From JANSYL01 sp963921255 (GTDB taxonomy: Bacteria > Pseudomonadota > Alphaproteobacteria > Rhodobacterales > Rhodobacteraceae), in the NCBI GenBank assembly GCA_963921255.3, contig CAWUEW020000002.1, forward strand, positions 620,001 through 684,000: a stretch of 64,000 nt of DNA, in the 5' to 3' direction. This document shows positions 51,806-60,263 of this stretch, in pieces. A model generated the notes under the pieces. The model was not told the origin of the DNA. It saw only the letters and a list, made by a program, of their open reading frames with translations, and did no database searches. How positions within the stretch are numbered: position 1 is the stretch's first letter; the number at the start of each line of letters is the position of its first letter. Both the position numbers and the translations under genes were made by a program.

Positions 51806-51809
51806 GGCG

Positions 51810-52913
51810 TCAATCCAGGATGAGGTCGGGGGGTCCGAGGAGATCGAGATCGGGGGCGACCCCCAGACCCGGCCCCTCGGGCGGGGCGATGCGGCCATTG
51901 TGGCGTGACGGCCCGTCCGGGGCCAGCCGCGGCGCGACATAGCCGGACAGGTCACAGACGTTGAGCACGCGGGCGGGATCGGTCGAGGCCCCCAGATGCA
52001 GGGCCGCGGCCATGGCGATATCGCTGCCCCAGGTGTCTTCGATGCACATCATCGGGCCCAGATGCAGGCACAGATCGCGGGCGCGCCGCAGCGCGGACAG
52101 CCCGCCGAACTTGGACAGCTTCAGCGCGACGGCATCCAGAATGCCCAGACGATGCGCCTCCAACAGGCTGGCGGTGTCGTGGGCCAGCTCATCCATCTTC
52201 ATCGGCAGGCCGCTGGCCACGCGGACCCGCGCGCAATCGTCCAGCGTGGCGCAGGGCTGCTCGAGCATGATGTCCAGATGCGCCACCGCGCGCCCGACAC
52301 GGCTGGCGTCCAGGCTTGTGGCGCCGCAGTTCCAATCGCCGTAGACCAAGGGCCCCGGCCCCACGGCCTCGCGCACTTTGGTCAGGCGTTCCACGTCGGC
52401 GGCCCACCCGCCGCTGGCCCCAAGCTTCACCTGGAACTGGGTCATGCCGCCCGCCTGCGCGTCCAGCGCCATGCGCGCCATGTCGTCGGGATCGGTGCAG
52501 GTGATCGAATGATAGAGCGGCAGATCCTTCTGGCGCCGTCCACCCAACAGGGTGAAGACGGCCAGACCCGCGGCCTTGCCGGTCAGATCCCAGAAGGCAA
52601 GATCAAGCGCAGAACGCGCGTAGAGGTGCCCGGGCAACCACGTCTCGACTTGTGCTGTCAGGGTCTCGGCCCCCATCGGGTTCGCCCCAAGCAGAACCGG
52701 GGCAAGCTCCTGCAAGGCAGGGGCGACACCACGCGCATAAGCCGGCAGGTAGTGGGGGATCGGACAGACCTCGCCCCATCCGGTCAGGCCCGTGTCGGTT
52801 TCGACCTCGAGCACCACCGTCTCCACCGTGGCGCAGGTCTTACCGGCCGCCATGTAATACGTCGCATGCGAGGTCAGCGGCACATGCCACAGTCGAATGC
52901 GGGTGATCTTCAT
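51810..52913 (-). CDS. Enolase-superfamily enzyme, paralogue 1 (HpbD-like)
   Basis: 367 residues from the ATG at 52913 (MKITRIRLWHVPL); an ATG at 52964 would overlap the gene upstream. Catalytic K163 in FQVKLG, metal ligands D193 (GDWNCG), E218 (EQPC) and D241 (MKMDE), K265 in LKLSKFGG: a two-lysine (epimerase/racemase or dehydratase) mandelate racemase/MLE-type active site. The motif arrangement matches hydroxyproline-betaine 2-epimerase (HpbD) and cis-3-hydroxyproline dehydratase, from memory. Stop is four bases before the aminotransferase gene. Third of three paralogues in this operon. Confidence 0.85.
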   Translation of the reverse strand: MKITRIRLWHVPLTSHATYYMAAGKTCATVETVVLEVETDTGLTGWGEVCPIPHYLPAYARGVAPALQELAPVLLGANPMGAETLTAQVETWLPGHLYARSALDLAFWDLTGKAAGLAVFTLLGGRRQKDLPLYHSITCTDPDDMARMALDAQAGGMTQFQVKLGASGGWAADVERLTKVREAVGPGPLVYGDWNCGATSLDASRVGRAVAHLDIMLEQPCATLDDCARVRVASGLPMKMDELAHDTASLLEAHRLGILDAVALKLSKFGGLSALRRARDLCLHLGPMMCIEDTWGSDIAMAAALHLGASTDPARVLNVCDLSGYVAPRLAPDGPSRHNGRIAPPEGPGLGVAPDLDLLGPPDLILD

Positions 52914-52953
52914 ATCCTGGGTTGCGGCCTGCGCGGCGCCCAGAGGGGTCGGT

Positions 52954-54063
52954 TCAAAGTTCATATCGTGCCACCGGCGCGCCGAGCGCGTCCTCGTCAG
53001 GGGCGACGCCAAGCCCGGGCGCCTCGGTCAGGGTGAGATGGCCATCTGTGGCGCGCGGACCGCGTCCGCCGGCGATGTCGACCGTGATCATGTCCTGGCA
53101 CGCCCAAACGGCGCGGCAAACTTCGTCGGGGATGGTCGCGGCCAGGTGCAAAGCCTCGGTGTCGGCCAGCACCGTGCCGCCTGTTGCCATCACAAACATT
53201 TCGATCCCATGCGCCAAGGCCACATCCCGCATGCGCGCGGCCTTGGTCAGACCGCCAACCCGATTCAGCTTGATGCCGAACACCTCGGCAATGCCATCGC
53301 GGGCGATGCGGGTCGCGTCCTGGAGCGTCACAAGGGTTTCATCGACCGACACCGGCGCGGCGTGGCGGCCCGAGATGGCCGCGATATCGTCGAGTGTTTC
53401 GCAGGGTTGCTCGAAACAGACGGCCAGATCCTCGGTGGCGCGCATGACCTGCAAGGCCTGCGCCCGCGTCCAGCCCCGATTGACGTCATAGAGGATGATC
53501 TCACTGTCGGGGCGATGCGCCTCGACATCGCGGATGCGCGCGATATCGCGGGCCACGTCCCCGCCGATCTTGACGGAATGGGCCACGTATCCGCGGGCGC
53601 GGTAGCGTTCCAACACGGCGCGTGTTTCGTCGACCGTTTTGGCACCCACCGAGCTGGCAATCGGGCGCGGCGTCCGGGACCCGCCGCCCATCAGATCGGC
53701 AATCGGAAGACCGGCAACCTGCCCGGCAATGTCCCAACAGGCCATATCGACCGGAGATTTGGCGTAGAGATGCCCGGGCAGTGCCAGGTCCATCGCGCGT
53801 TCCACGTCAAGCACGCGGCGCGGATCGAGACCCAGGACAAAGGGCGCCATCGTCTGAAGACCGGCCCGAATGCCGGGGCCATGCGCCGGTACATAGGTGT
53901 GCCCCCAAGGCGTGCCCTCGCCCCACCCCACGACACCGGCGTCGGTCTCGACCTTCACGAGCGTGGCGTCCAGAACCTCGAACTTCAGACGCCCGCCCGA
54001 TAGCCAGTACGGATGCTCGAGCGGCAGATCGACCTGAAACACGGTGATGGCTGTGATCTTCAT
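52954..54063 (-). CDS. Enolase-superfamily enzyme, paralogue 2
   Basis: 369 residues from the ATG at 54063, which overlaps the NADAR stop as ATGA. Active-site residues at aligned positions: K165 (SVKIGG), D193 (LYDVNRGW), E218 (EQPCETLDD), D241 (VDETL), K265 (IKLNRVGG). The mandelate racemase/MLE N-terminal capping domain begins MKITAITVFQVDLPLEHPY. Closest by residues to the HpbD/MLE two-lysine group. Substrate unknown; likely acts on the same class of compound as its paralogues. Confidence 0.85.
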   Translation of the reverse strand: MKITAITVFQVDLPLEHPYWLSGGRLKFEVLDATLVKVETDAGVVGWGEGTPWGHTYVPAHGPGIRAGLQTMAPFVLGLDPRRVLDVERAMDLALPGHLYAKSPVDMACWDIAGQVAGLPIADLMGGGSRTPRPIASSVGAKTVDETRAVLERYRARGYVAHSVKIGGDVARDIARIRDVEAHRPDSEIILYDVNRGWTRAQALQVMRATEDLAVCFEQPCETLDDIAAISGRHAAPVSVDETLVTLQDATRIARDGIAEVFGIKLNRVGGLTKAARMRDVALAHGIEMFVMATGGTVLADTEALHLAATIPDEVCRAVWACQDMITVDIAGGRGPRATDGHLTLTEAPGLGVAPDEDALGAPVARYEL

Positions 54064-54623
54064 TGGGCCGCCTCTTTCGTCAGGTCGTCGCGCACTTGCA
54101 TCAGGCAGAACCCGAGCAGGTTTTCGCCCGGCCATTTCTCGGGCCGGGATGCGTTGGGGTGATCTGCGGACAGTCCGATCCCCCAGATCGGGTCGACCGG
54201 GCTGGCTTCCACCAGGATCGCGGTCTTGGTTTTCAGGAGGAAAGCCGCCATGGCGCGATGGGCTGCGAATTTGCGGCGATTGCCGTCCACCACGATGGCC
54301 GTGCGAGCGGACGCCCATGTCGCCCGGTCAAATCCGGCCACCTCGCGCCCCAAGGCCTTGGCCTTGCGGGGATCGTCGGTGGCGAGGATCGCCTGTGCCG
54401 TCGGCTCATCGGAAAACAGGCGGGCCTTGTGCACCATCATCCAATGCTCGGCCGTCGCGTAGCGTGTTCTGTCCGCGCGGAACGGGCTCGGGAACCACTG
54501 GCTGAAGCAGGCTTCATCCGTCTTGCCCGACTTCGGCGGCCGATGCCCCCAGAAGAACAGGAACTTTGTTTTCGGGTGCCGGGCCTGCCTTGCGGCCCAT
54601 GCCTTGTCATACGTCAGGGTCAC
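54060..54623 (-). CDS. NADAR-family protein inserted between enolase paralogues
   Basis: 187 residues from a GTG at 54623 that overlaps the stop of paralogue 3 as GTGA, while its own stop overlaps the start of paralogue 2 as ATGA. Both junctions are four-base overlaps, so translation should be coupled. NADAR/YbiA-like signatures: KFLFFWGH at the N-terminus, CFSQWFPSPF, YATAEHWMMVHKARLF, then AILATDDPRKAKALGREVAGF and ENLLGFCLMQVR near the C-terminus. Family members have been described as N-glycosidases in riboflavin-pathway damage control and as ADP-ribosyl-DNA hydrolases. A role in amine catabolism is not known. Confidence 0.85.
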   Translation of the reverse strand: MTLTYDKAWAARQARHPKTKFLFFWGHRPPKSGKTDEACFSQWFPSPFRADRTRYATAEHWMMVHKARLFSDEPTAQAILATDDPRKAKALGREVAGFDRATWASARTAIVVDGNRRKFAAHRAMAAFLLKTKTAILVEASPVDPIWGIGLSADHPNASRPEKWPGENLLGFCLMQVRDDLTKEAAQ

Positions 54624-55726
54624 GCGCGCCACTCCTGCACCGGTGCGCCCAAGGCGCCCCAATCCGGCGTCACGCCCAGACCGGGCGTGTCCGTCGCGTA
54701 GAGTTTGCCATCCCGCACGGTCGGGCCGCCCACGCCGGTGGACCGGGTGTTGTAATTCATCAGGTCGGTGGTGTTGACCAGATAGTCAGGTGGGGTCGAG
54801 GCCGCGAAATGGGCCACGGCGGCACTGGTGATTTCGCCGCCCCAGGTGTCTTCGCTGACGACGGGAATGCGGTTTTCGACCAGCATGTCCCGCACCCGCC
54901 GCGCCTTGGACAGCCCCCCGAGGTTCGACAGCTTCAGGCAGCAGATCTCGGCCCCGCGATCGGCCACGATGCGCTGCGCGGCGGCCAGTCCGGTGACGCA
55001 TTCATCCAGCTTCATCGGCTGATCAGCCACCCGGCGCACCTGCTGGCATTCTTCGTAGCTGCGGCAGGGCTGTTCGAGGATGAAATCCAGATCCTTGGTG
55101 GCCCGCGCCACGCGGATCGCGTCGTCGACCCGCCACCCCTGATTGGCGTCTGCCATCGCCTTTTCGCCTGGCTTCAGCAGCGGCACGGTTGATCGAATGC
55201 GGTCGATATCGGTGGCCCAATCGCCCCCCACCTTGACCTGAAACTGCCGGTAGCCGGCGGCGCGGTGGCGGTCGAGCTCGGCGATCGTGTCCTCCCGCGC
55301 GCGCTGCGGCGCGACCCGGTACATCGGCGCGCCATCCGTCAGTTTGCCCCCGAGCAGCATCCAGACCGGCTGATCGCAGGCCTGACCGAGAAGATCCCAA
55401 CAGGCGGCATCGAACGGGGCCTTGGCATAGCCGTGCCCCTGCACCGCGTGGTCGAGGATCTGTTCAATCCGGCCGACCTGGCGCGGATCTTCGCCCAACA
55501 AAAGCGGGGCCACGAGGCGGGCCAAAGCCTCGACGCCTTCGGAATGGGCGACCATGTAGTTTTCGCCGCAGGGCGTGAATTCCCCACAGCCCTGAAGCCC
55601 CGCATCGGTGTCGAGCACCACGACACTGGCCTGCGCGACCTCGATCCTGTTCCCCGCCCCCCAGGCATAGACCCCGTCCACGTAGGGGAGCGGCGTTTTG
55701 AATATGCGGATGCGGGTGATCTTCAT
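54620..55726 (-). CDS. Enolase-superfamily enzyme, paralogue 3
   Basis: 368 residues from the ATG at 55726 (MKITRIRIFKTPLPYVDGVY). Active-site residues K165 (QFQVKVGGDW), D193 (ADANQGW), E218 (EQPC), D241 (LDECV) and K265 (LKLSNLGG), aligned with paralogues 1 and 2. Compared by eye it is most like the cis-3-hydroxy-L-proline dehydratase branch, since PYVDGVYAWGAGN is typical there, but this is uncertain. First of the three enolase-superfamily genes, nine bases after the medium-chain dehydrogenase stop. Confidence 0.85.
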   Translation of the reverse strand: MKITRIRIFKTPLPYVDGVYAWGAGNRIEVAQASVVVLDTDAGLQGCGEFTPCGENYMVAHSEGVEALARLVAPLLLGEDPRQVGRIEQILDHAVQGHGYAKAPFDAACWDLLGQACDQPVWMLLGGKLTDGAPMYRVAPQRAREDTIAELDRHRAAGYRQFQVKVGGDWATDIDRIRSTVPLLKPGEKAMADANQGWRVDDAIRVARATKDLDFILEQPCRSYEECQQVRRVADQPMKLDECVTGLAAAQRIVADRGAEICCLKLSNLGGLSKARRVRDMLVENRIPVVSEDTWGGEITSAAVAHFAASTPPDYLVNTTDLMNYNTRSTGVGGPTVRDGKLYATDTPGLGVTPDWGALGAPVQEWRA

Positions 55727-55735
55727 GGCGCGCCT

Positions 55736-56818
55736 TCAGGGGAGAACCACGATGTTGCCGGTGTGGCGTTTGTCGATGAAGGCCCGTTGGGCGGCGTGAA
55801 GCTCGGACAGGGGATAGGTCGCGGCCAAAGCCGGTTGCACCTCGCCCGCCTCGATATAGCGGACCAGATTGCGGGTGACCTCAGGGGCGATGACCGTCGA
55901 TCCGGTGAAGGTGAGATCGCGCAGGTAGAACGTGCGCAGGTCAAATTCGACTATCGGACCGGCAATGGCCCCAGAGCAGGTCAGCCGCCCGCCGCGCTCG
56001 ATCACATCCAGGGCTGTTCCCCAGTTCGGACCGCCGACCACGTCGGCCAGCACCGTGATCTTTTCATCGCCGAGGGCCGCACGCAGGTTTTCCGGCGCGC
56101 GCGGCAAGACAAGATCTGCGCCGAGGGCGCGCACGGCCTCGTGCTTGGCCTCGGACGCCAAGGCCACGACGCGCGCCCCGCGTCGCTTGGCCAGTTGGAT
56201 CAACCCCGTGCCGACCCCGCCCGACGCGCCGGGGATCAGGACCGTATCGGCCGCCGTCACCTGCGCGCGGGTCAGCATCCCCTCGGCCGTCGAATAGGAG
56301 CAGGAGAAGGTCGCCAGTTCGGCATCCGAGAAGTCCGAGGTCACGGCAACCGCGTTCTCGGCCGGAATGGTCGTGTATTCGGCAAACCCGCCATTTCGTT
56401 CGGAGCCGAAATACCCGGTCTTGTCCATGTTCTGGGGATCGTCCGGGTCGCGCAGCCAATTGTCGGTGATGACCCGTTCGCCCACTCGCACCTCGGGCAC
56501 GCCCGCGCCGACGGCGACGATTTCACCGCAGACATCGGCCCCTTGAATGCGGGGAAAGGTGATCGGCGCCCCACCCCAGGTCGGGTCGTCTTCGTCGACC
56601 TTGGCGTAGCCTTCGCTGCTGGTCGCGTCGGTCACGGCTTTTGAATACCACCCCACGCGGGTGTTCACGTCGGTGTTGTTCAAGCCGCAGGCTTTGACGC
56701 GGATCAGCACCTCGCCCGGCGCGGGGTCCGGGCGTGGCCAATCGGTGTTCCAGACCATCTGATCCAGATCCCCATGGCCCATCGTGACCATCGCGCGCAT
56801 TGTGGGGGGAAGTGTCAT
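55736..56818 (-). CDS. Medium-chain dehydrogenase/quinone oxidoreductase
   Basis: 360 residues. MDR superfamily: VKACGLNNTDVNTRVGWYS, GADVCGEIVAVGAGV, the NAD(P) loop IPGASGGVGTGLIQLAK and the C-terminal KRHTGNIVVLP. The cysteines that bind structural zinc in alcohol dehydrogenases are absent, which favours a quinone-oxidoreductase or enoyl reductase-like member. Substrate unknown. Sits between the FAD dehydrogenase and paralogue 3 with short gaps (29 and 9 bases), so part of the same operon. Confidence 0.85.
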   Translation of the reverse strand: MTLPPTMRAMVTMGHGDLDQMVWNTDWPRPDPAPGEVLIRVKACGLNNTDVNTRVGWYSKAVTDATSSEGYAKVDEDDPTWGGAPITFPRIQGADVCGEIVAVGAGVPEVRVGERVITDNWLRDPDDPQNMDKTGYFGSERNGGFAEYTTIPAENAVAVTSDFSDAELATFSCSYSTAEGMLTRAQVTAADTVLIPGASGGVGTGLIQLAKRRGARVVALASEAKHEAVRALGADLVLPRAPENLRAALGDEKITVLADVVGGPNWGTALDVIERGGRLTCSGAIAGPIVEFDLRTFYLRDLTFTGSTVIAPEVTRNLVRYIEAGEVQPALAATYPLSELHAAQRAFIDKRHTGNIVVLP

Positions 56819-56847
56819 GTTCAGGCCCTTTGGGTCGCAGTCTCGGG

Positions 56848-59304
56848 TTATTCCGCCGGTTCCAACACCGCGTCCGTGCGCGGCTTGACGCTTTGCGGAT
56901 CATAGGGCGGATCGGCCAACACCCGGGCGGGCCGTGCTTCGCCGTGGATGATGACCTCCAACGCGGTTCCCGGCGCGGCTGCTTCGGGCTTGATATAAGC
57001 GAAGGCCAAAATCTTGCCGACCGTCGGGCCGTAGGCCACCGACGCGGTGGAGCCGACCACGGCACCGTCCATCAGAACGGCCTCGCCGCCGTGCCCGTCA
57101 ATCCCGTCCTTGGGCGCGATCTCGAGCAGGGCGCAGACCCACGGCAAGTCGGTGTTCAACGTCTTGTCCTTGCCGAGGTAATCCTTGTCGTCGCGCACAA
57201 AGCGCAGCACGTCCGCTTCGGCCAGTGTCACTTCGTTGGTCAGCTCGCCTGCGCCCTTGAAGCCCTTTTCCATGCGCATCGCGTTCATGGCAAAGCTGCC
57301 GTAATCCGCGATGCCGTGCGCCTCGCCCGCGGCCCAAAGCGCGGCATAGACATCGGCCAAGGCGCCGCTTGGCATGTGCAGCTCCCACCCAAGCTCGCCC
57401 GCGTAGGACATCCGGAACGCCCAGACATCATGCCCGGCCAGCGTGATCTGTTGCGCCGACAGCCAGCGGAACCGCTTGTTGTCCAACGGCGCATCGGTGC
57501 AGGCCGCCATGACATCGCGCGCCTTCGGACCGTTCAGCGCCAGCGCCCCCCATGTCTCGGACAAGGCCGTCACGGTGACATCCTCACCGTCGCGCTGGTG
57601 GGCAAGATGATCCAGCAGACGCTGTTCAAAGAAGGCGGCGCAGACCAGATAGAATTTGTCCTCGGCCATGCGCACGATCGTGGTTTCCAACTCGATCCGG
57701 CCACGACGGTTCAACATGTGGGTCAGCGTGATCGAGCCGACCTTTTGCGGCATCCGGTTGGCGGTCAGCCGATCCAGAAGCGCATAGGCATCGGGGCCTT
57801 CCACCAGCACCTTGGTGAACGCGGTCACGTCCATGACCCCGACCCGTTCGCGCACGGCCTGCACCTCGGCCGCGATCCGGTCGTCAACGGCCGTGCGGCG
57901 GAAGGAATAGTGATCCTCTTGGGCCACCCCGTCCTTGGCAAACCACCGGGGGCGCTCGAATCCGTAGACCTCCTCGTAGACCGCACCCTTGGCCTTCAGC
58001 GTCTCATAGAGCGGCGAGGGTTTGATCGGGCGTCCGGCCAGACGGTTGAAATGCGGGAACGGGATTTCGTGGCGGAGGCAATAGTCTTCCTCCGCTTTGA
58101 CAACCTGCCAGTCCTTGGTTGCGTAGGCTCCGAAGCGGCGCGGATCGTAGTCGCGCATCGAGATATCCGCCGCCCCATGCACCATCCAGCGCGCCAGTTC
58201 GCGGGTCAGGCCGGGGCCCCATCCGATGCCGATCTGGGTGCCGCAGCAGCACCAGTAGTTCCGCACGCCCGGCGCCGGCCCGATCAGCGGATTGCCGTCC
58301 GGCGGATGGCTGATGGCGCCATGGACGTCGCGAGTGATGCCCAGTTCCGCAAAGATGGGCATGCGGTTCAGACTTTCTTCGAGGTAGGGCATGACCCGGT
58401 CATAATCGGCATCGAAGAGCCAGTTTTCGTATTCCCACGGGCAATGGTCATGCCAGACCGAATTCGGGTTTTCCTTTTCATAAATCCCGATCAGGCCCTT
58501 TTTCTGCTCCATGCGGATGTAGCCCGACACCTTGCGGTCATCGCGGATGACCGGCAGTTCGGTCTCCAGATCCTGGAACTCCGGCACCTCGTCCGTCACG
58601 AAATAATGATGGGTCATCGAGGTCATCGGCAGCTGCAGGCCCGACCATTCGCCCATCTGCCGCGCATAGGTGCCGCCGGCGTTGACCACATGTTCGCAGC
58701 GGATCGTGCCCTTTTCGGTCTCGACCACCCATTCGCCGTTGGCATCCTGCGTGATGTTCGTGGCCCGGCAATTGCGGAAGATGCGTACACCCTTGGCCCG
58801 CGCCCCGGCGGCCATGGCCATTGTCACGTTGGTCGGATCGACATGCCCGTCATCCGGCGTGTAGAGCGCGCCCAACACCCCGTCGAGATTGTAGAACGGG
58901 TGCAATTCGGCCACGCGGTCGGGACCGACCAGCTCGATGTTGAATCCCAGGGACCGCCCGACCGACAGCGTGTGGCGCAGCCAGTCCATCTCATCCTCGG
59001 TATAGGCCAGGCGGAACGAGCCGCAGCCATGCCAGGTGACGGCCTGTCCGGTCTCGGCCTCGAGCGCCCCGGAATACAGACCGATATTGTAGTCGACGCA
59101 TTTGCCCAGAGAAAACGAACTGGTCGAATGGGTGATCTGGCCCGCCGCGTGCCAGGTCGAGCCGCTGGTCAGTTCGGCCTTTTCCAGCAGGACCGTGTCT
59201 GCGCCCCATCCTTCATGGCCCAGGTGATAGGCCAGACCCACCCCCATTACGCCGCCGCCAACGATGACCACGCGGGCCTGCGAGGGAAATGCCGTTTCAG
59301 CCAT
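56848..59304 (-). CDS. DMGDH/sarcosine dehydrogenase-like FAD flavoprotein
   Basis: 818 residues. N-terminal FAD domain: VVIVGGGVMGVGLAYHLGH, then TSGSTWHAAGQITHS, where His52 lies at the position of the covalent FAD histidine of dimethylglycine dehydrogenase. C-terminal GcvT and GcvT-C domains (about 440-800, with VEGPDAYALLDRLTANRM and SYAGELGWELHMPSG), which in DMGDH pass the demethylated carbon to tetrahydrofolate. Oxidatively removes methyl groups from N-methyl amino acids, giving folate-bound one-carbon units. Start ATG at 59304 behind AAAGGACAG. First gene of the minus arm, divergent from RpiR across 62 bp. Confidence 0.92.
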   Translation of the reverse strand: MAETAFPSQARVVIVGGGVMGVGLAYHLGHEGWGADTVLLEKAELTSGSTWHAAGQITHSTSSFSLGKCVDYNIGLYSGALEAETGQAVTWHGCGSFRLAYTEDEMDWLRHTLSVGRSLGFNIELVGPDRVAELHPFYNLDGVLGALYTPDDGHVDPTNVTMAMAAGARAKGVRIFRNCRATNITQDANGEWVVETEKGTIRCEHVVNAGGTYARQMGEWSGLQLPMTSMTHHYFVTDEVPEFQDLETELPVIRDDRKVSGYIRMEQKKGLIGIYEKENPNSVWHDHCPWEYENWLFDADYDRVMPYLEESLNRMPIFAELGITRDVHGAISHPPDGNPLIGPAPGVRNYWCCCGTQIGIGWGPGLTRELARWMVHGAADISMRDYDPRRFGAYATKDWQVVKAEEDYCLRHEIPFPHFNRLAGRPIKPSPLYETLKAKGAVYEEVYGFERPRWFAKDGVAQEDHYSFRRTAVDDRIAAEVQAVRERVGVMDVTAFTKVLVEGPDAYALLDRLTANRMPQKVGSITLTHMLNRRGRIELETTIVRMAEDKFYLVCAAFFEQRLLDHLAHQRDGEDVTVTALSETWGALALNGPKARDVMAACTDAPLDNKRFRWLSAQQITLAGHDVWAFRMSYAGELGWELHMPSGALADVYAALWAAGEAHGIADYGSFAMNAMRMEKGFKGAGELTNEVTLAEADVLRFVRDDKDYLGKDKTLNTDLPWVCALLEIAPKDGIDGHGGEAVLMDGAVVGSTASVAYGPTVGKILAFAYIKPEAAAPGTALEVIIHGEARPARVLADPPYDPQSVKPRTDAVLEPAE

Positions 59305-59357
59305 GGGCCTGTCCTTTTGGGATATGTCGCAAAACTACTCGACAGGCCTAGTGAACG

Positions 59358-59396
59358 GTTGTACCAATGTCAATCATGAATGGGACAGTTGTATCA
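59358..59396 (+). promoter_or_regulatory. Candidate RpiR operator repeats
   Basis: Two near-identical motifs, GTTGTACCA (59358-59366) and GTTGTATCA (59388-59396), lie 30 bases apart on the same face of the helix, around the rpiR-like start in the 62-bp divergent gap. They could be half-sites for the regulator's own binding. No confirmation possible here. Confidence 0.35.
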
Positions 59397-60263
59397 TCCT
59401 CGGTGCTCGAGCGCCTGTCGACCGAATGGGACGCCCTCACCCCCGAGGCGCAGAAAGCCGCGCGCTACGTGCTCGAAAACCCGACCGAGGTCGGGGTGTC
59501 CACCGTGCGCGAAATCGCCGAAGCGGCCAATGTGAAGCCCAACACCATCGTGCGCATGGCGCGGCAGGTCGGATTCGAAGGCTACGAAGATTTCCGCGCG
59601 CCCTTCCGCGAGGCGATCCGCCAGGGCTCGGTCAGTTTCCCCGACCGCGCCCGCTGGCTGCAGGACATCCGCAAATCGGGCGATCTTGGGGGGCTTTATG
59701 CCGACATGGTCGATGCCGCGATCAAGAACCTCGAAGACACGTTTGCCGCCATCGACGCGGCCGACCTCAAGGCGGCGGCCGAAGTGATCTGGGGCTCGCG
59801 CCAGGTCTTCACGCTCGGCGTCGGGGTCAACAACGCCAACGCCCGGAACTTCACCTATCTCGCCTCGACGGGAATGACGCAGTTTCATGCCATCCCGCGT
59901 CCGGGCTCGACCGCGATTGATGATTTGGCCTGGGCCACCGACCGGGACGTCCTGATTGCCACGACCTGCCGCCCTTACCGGTCCGAGGTGATCGAGGCCG
60001 TCCAGATCGCCAAGGAACAGGGTGTGACCGTCGTGGCCCTGTCGGACAGCCCGGCCAGCCCGATCATCCTGGCCGCCGATCATGGCTTCGTGCTGTCGGC
60101 CGAAACGCCCCAGTTCTTTCCCTCATCGGTCTCGACCATCGCCTTGCTCGAGACCTTGCTCAGCTTTGTCATCGCGGTCGCCAGCGACGAGATTGTCGAC
60201 CGCGTCGAACGCTTCCACCGCCGACGCCACGACCTCGGGATCTATCGGGAGACACCGGAATGA
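59367..60263 (+). CDS. RpiR/MurR-family transcriptional regulator
   Basis: 298 residues. HTH_6 domain at about 15-85, with the recognition region TVREIAEAANVKPNTIVRMARQ, then a SIS sugar-binding domain (about 125-260; VFTLGVGVNNANARNF then VVALSDSPASPIILAADHG) which in this family usually senses a phosphosugar but here probably senses a pathway intermediate. The start ATG at 59367 is the longest reading; ATG 59376 is an alternative. Divergent from the FAD dehydrogenase gene and coupled (ATGA overlap) to the Rieske gene, so likely the controller of the whole locus. Confidence 0.9.
   Translation: MSIMNGTVVSSSVLERLSTEWDALTPEAQKAARYVLENPTEVGVSTVREIAEAANVKPNTIVRMARQVGFEGYEDFRAPFREAIRQGSVSFPDRARWLQDIRKSGDLGGLYADMVDAAIKNLEDTFAAIDAADLKAAAEVIWGSRQVFTLGVGVNNANARNFTYLASTGMTQFHAIPRPGSTAIDDLAWATDRDVLIATTCRPYRSEVIEAVQIAKEQGVTVVALSDSPASPIILAADHGFVLSAETPQFFPSSVSTIALLETLLSFVIAVASDEIVDRVERFHRRRHDLGIYRETPE

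Noticed and set aside
56800..59379. An 859-codon plus-strand frame opposite the FAD dehydrogenase.
   Set aside because: The minus-strand protein has all FAD and GcvT motifs; the plus frame has none.
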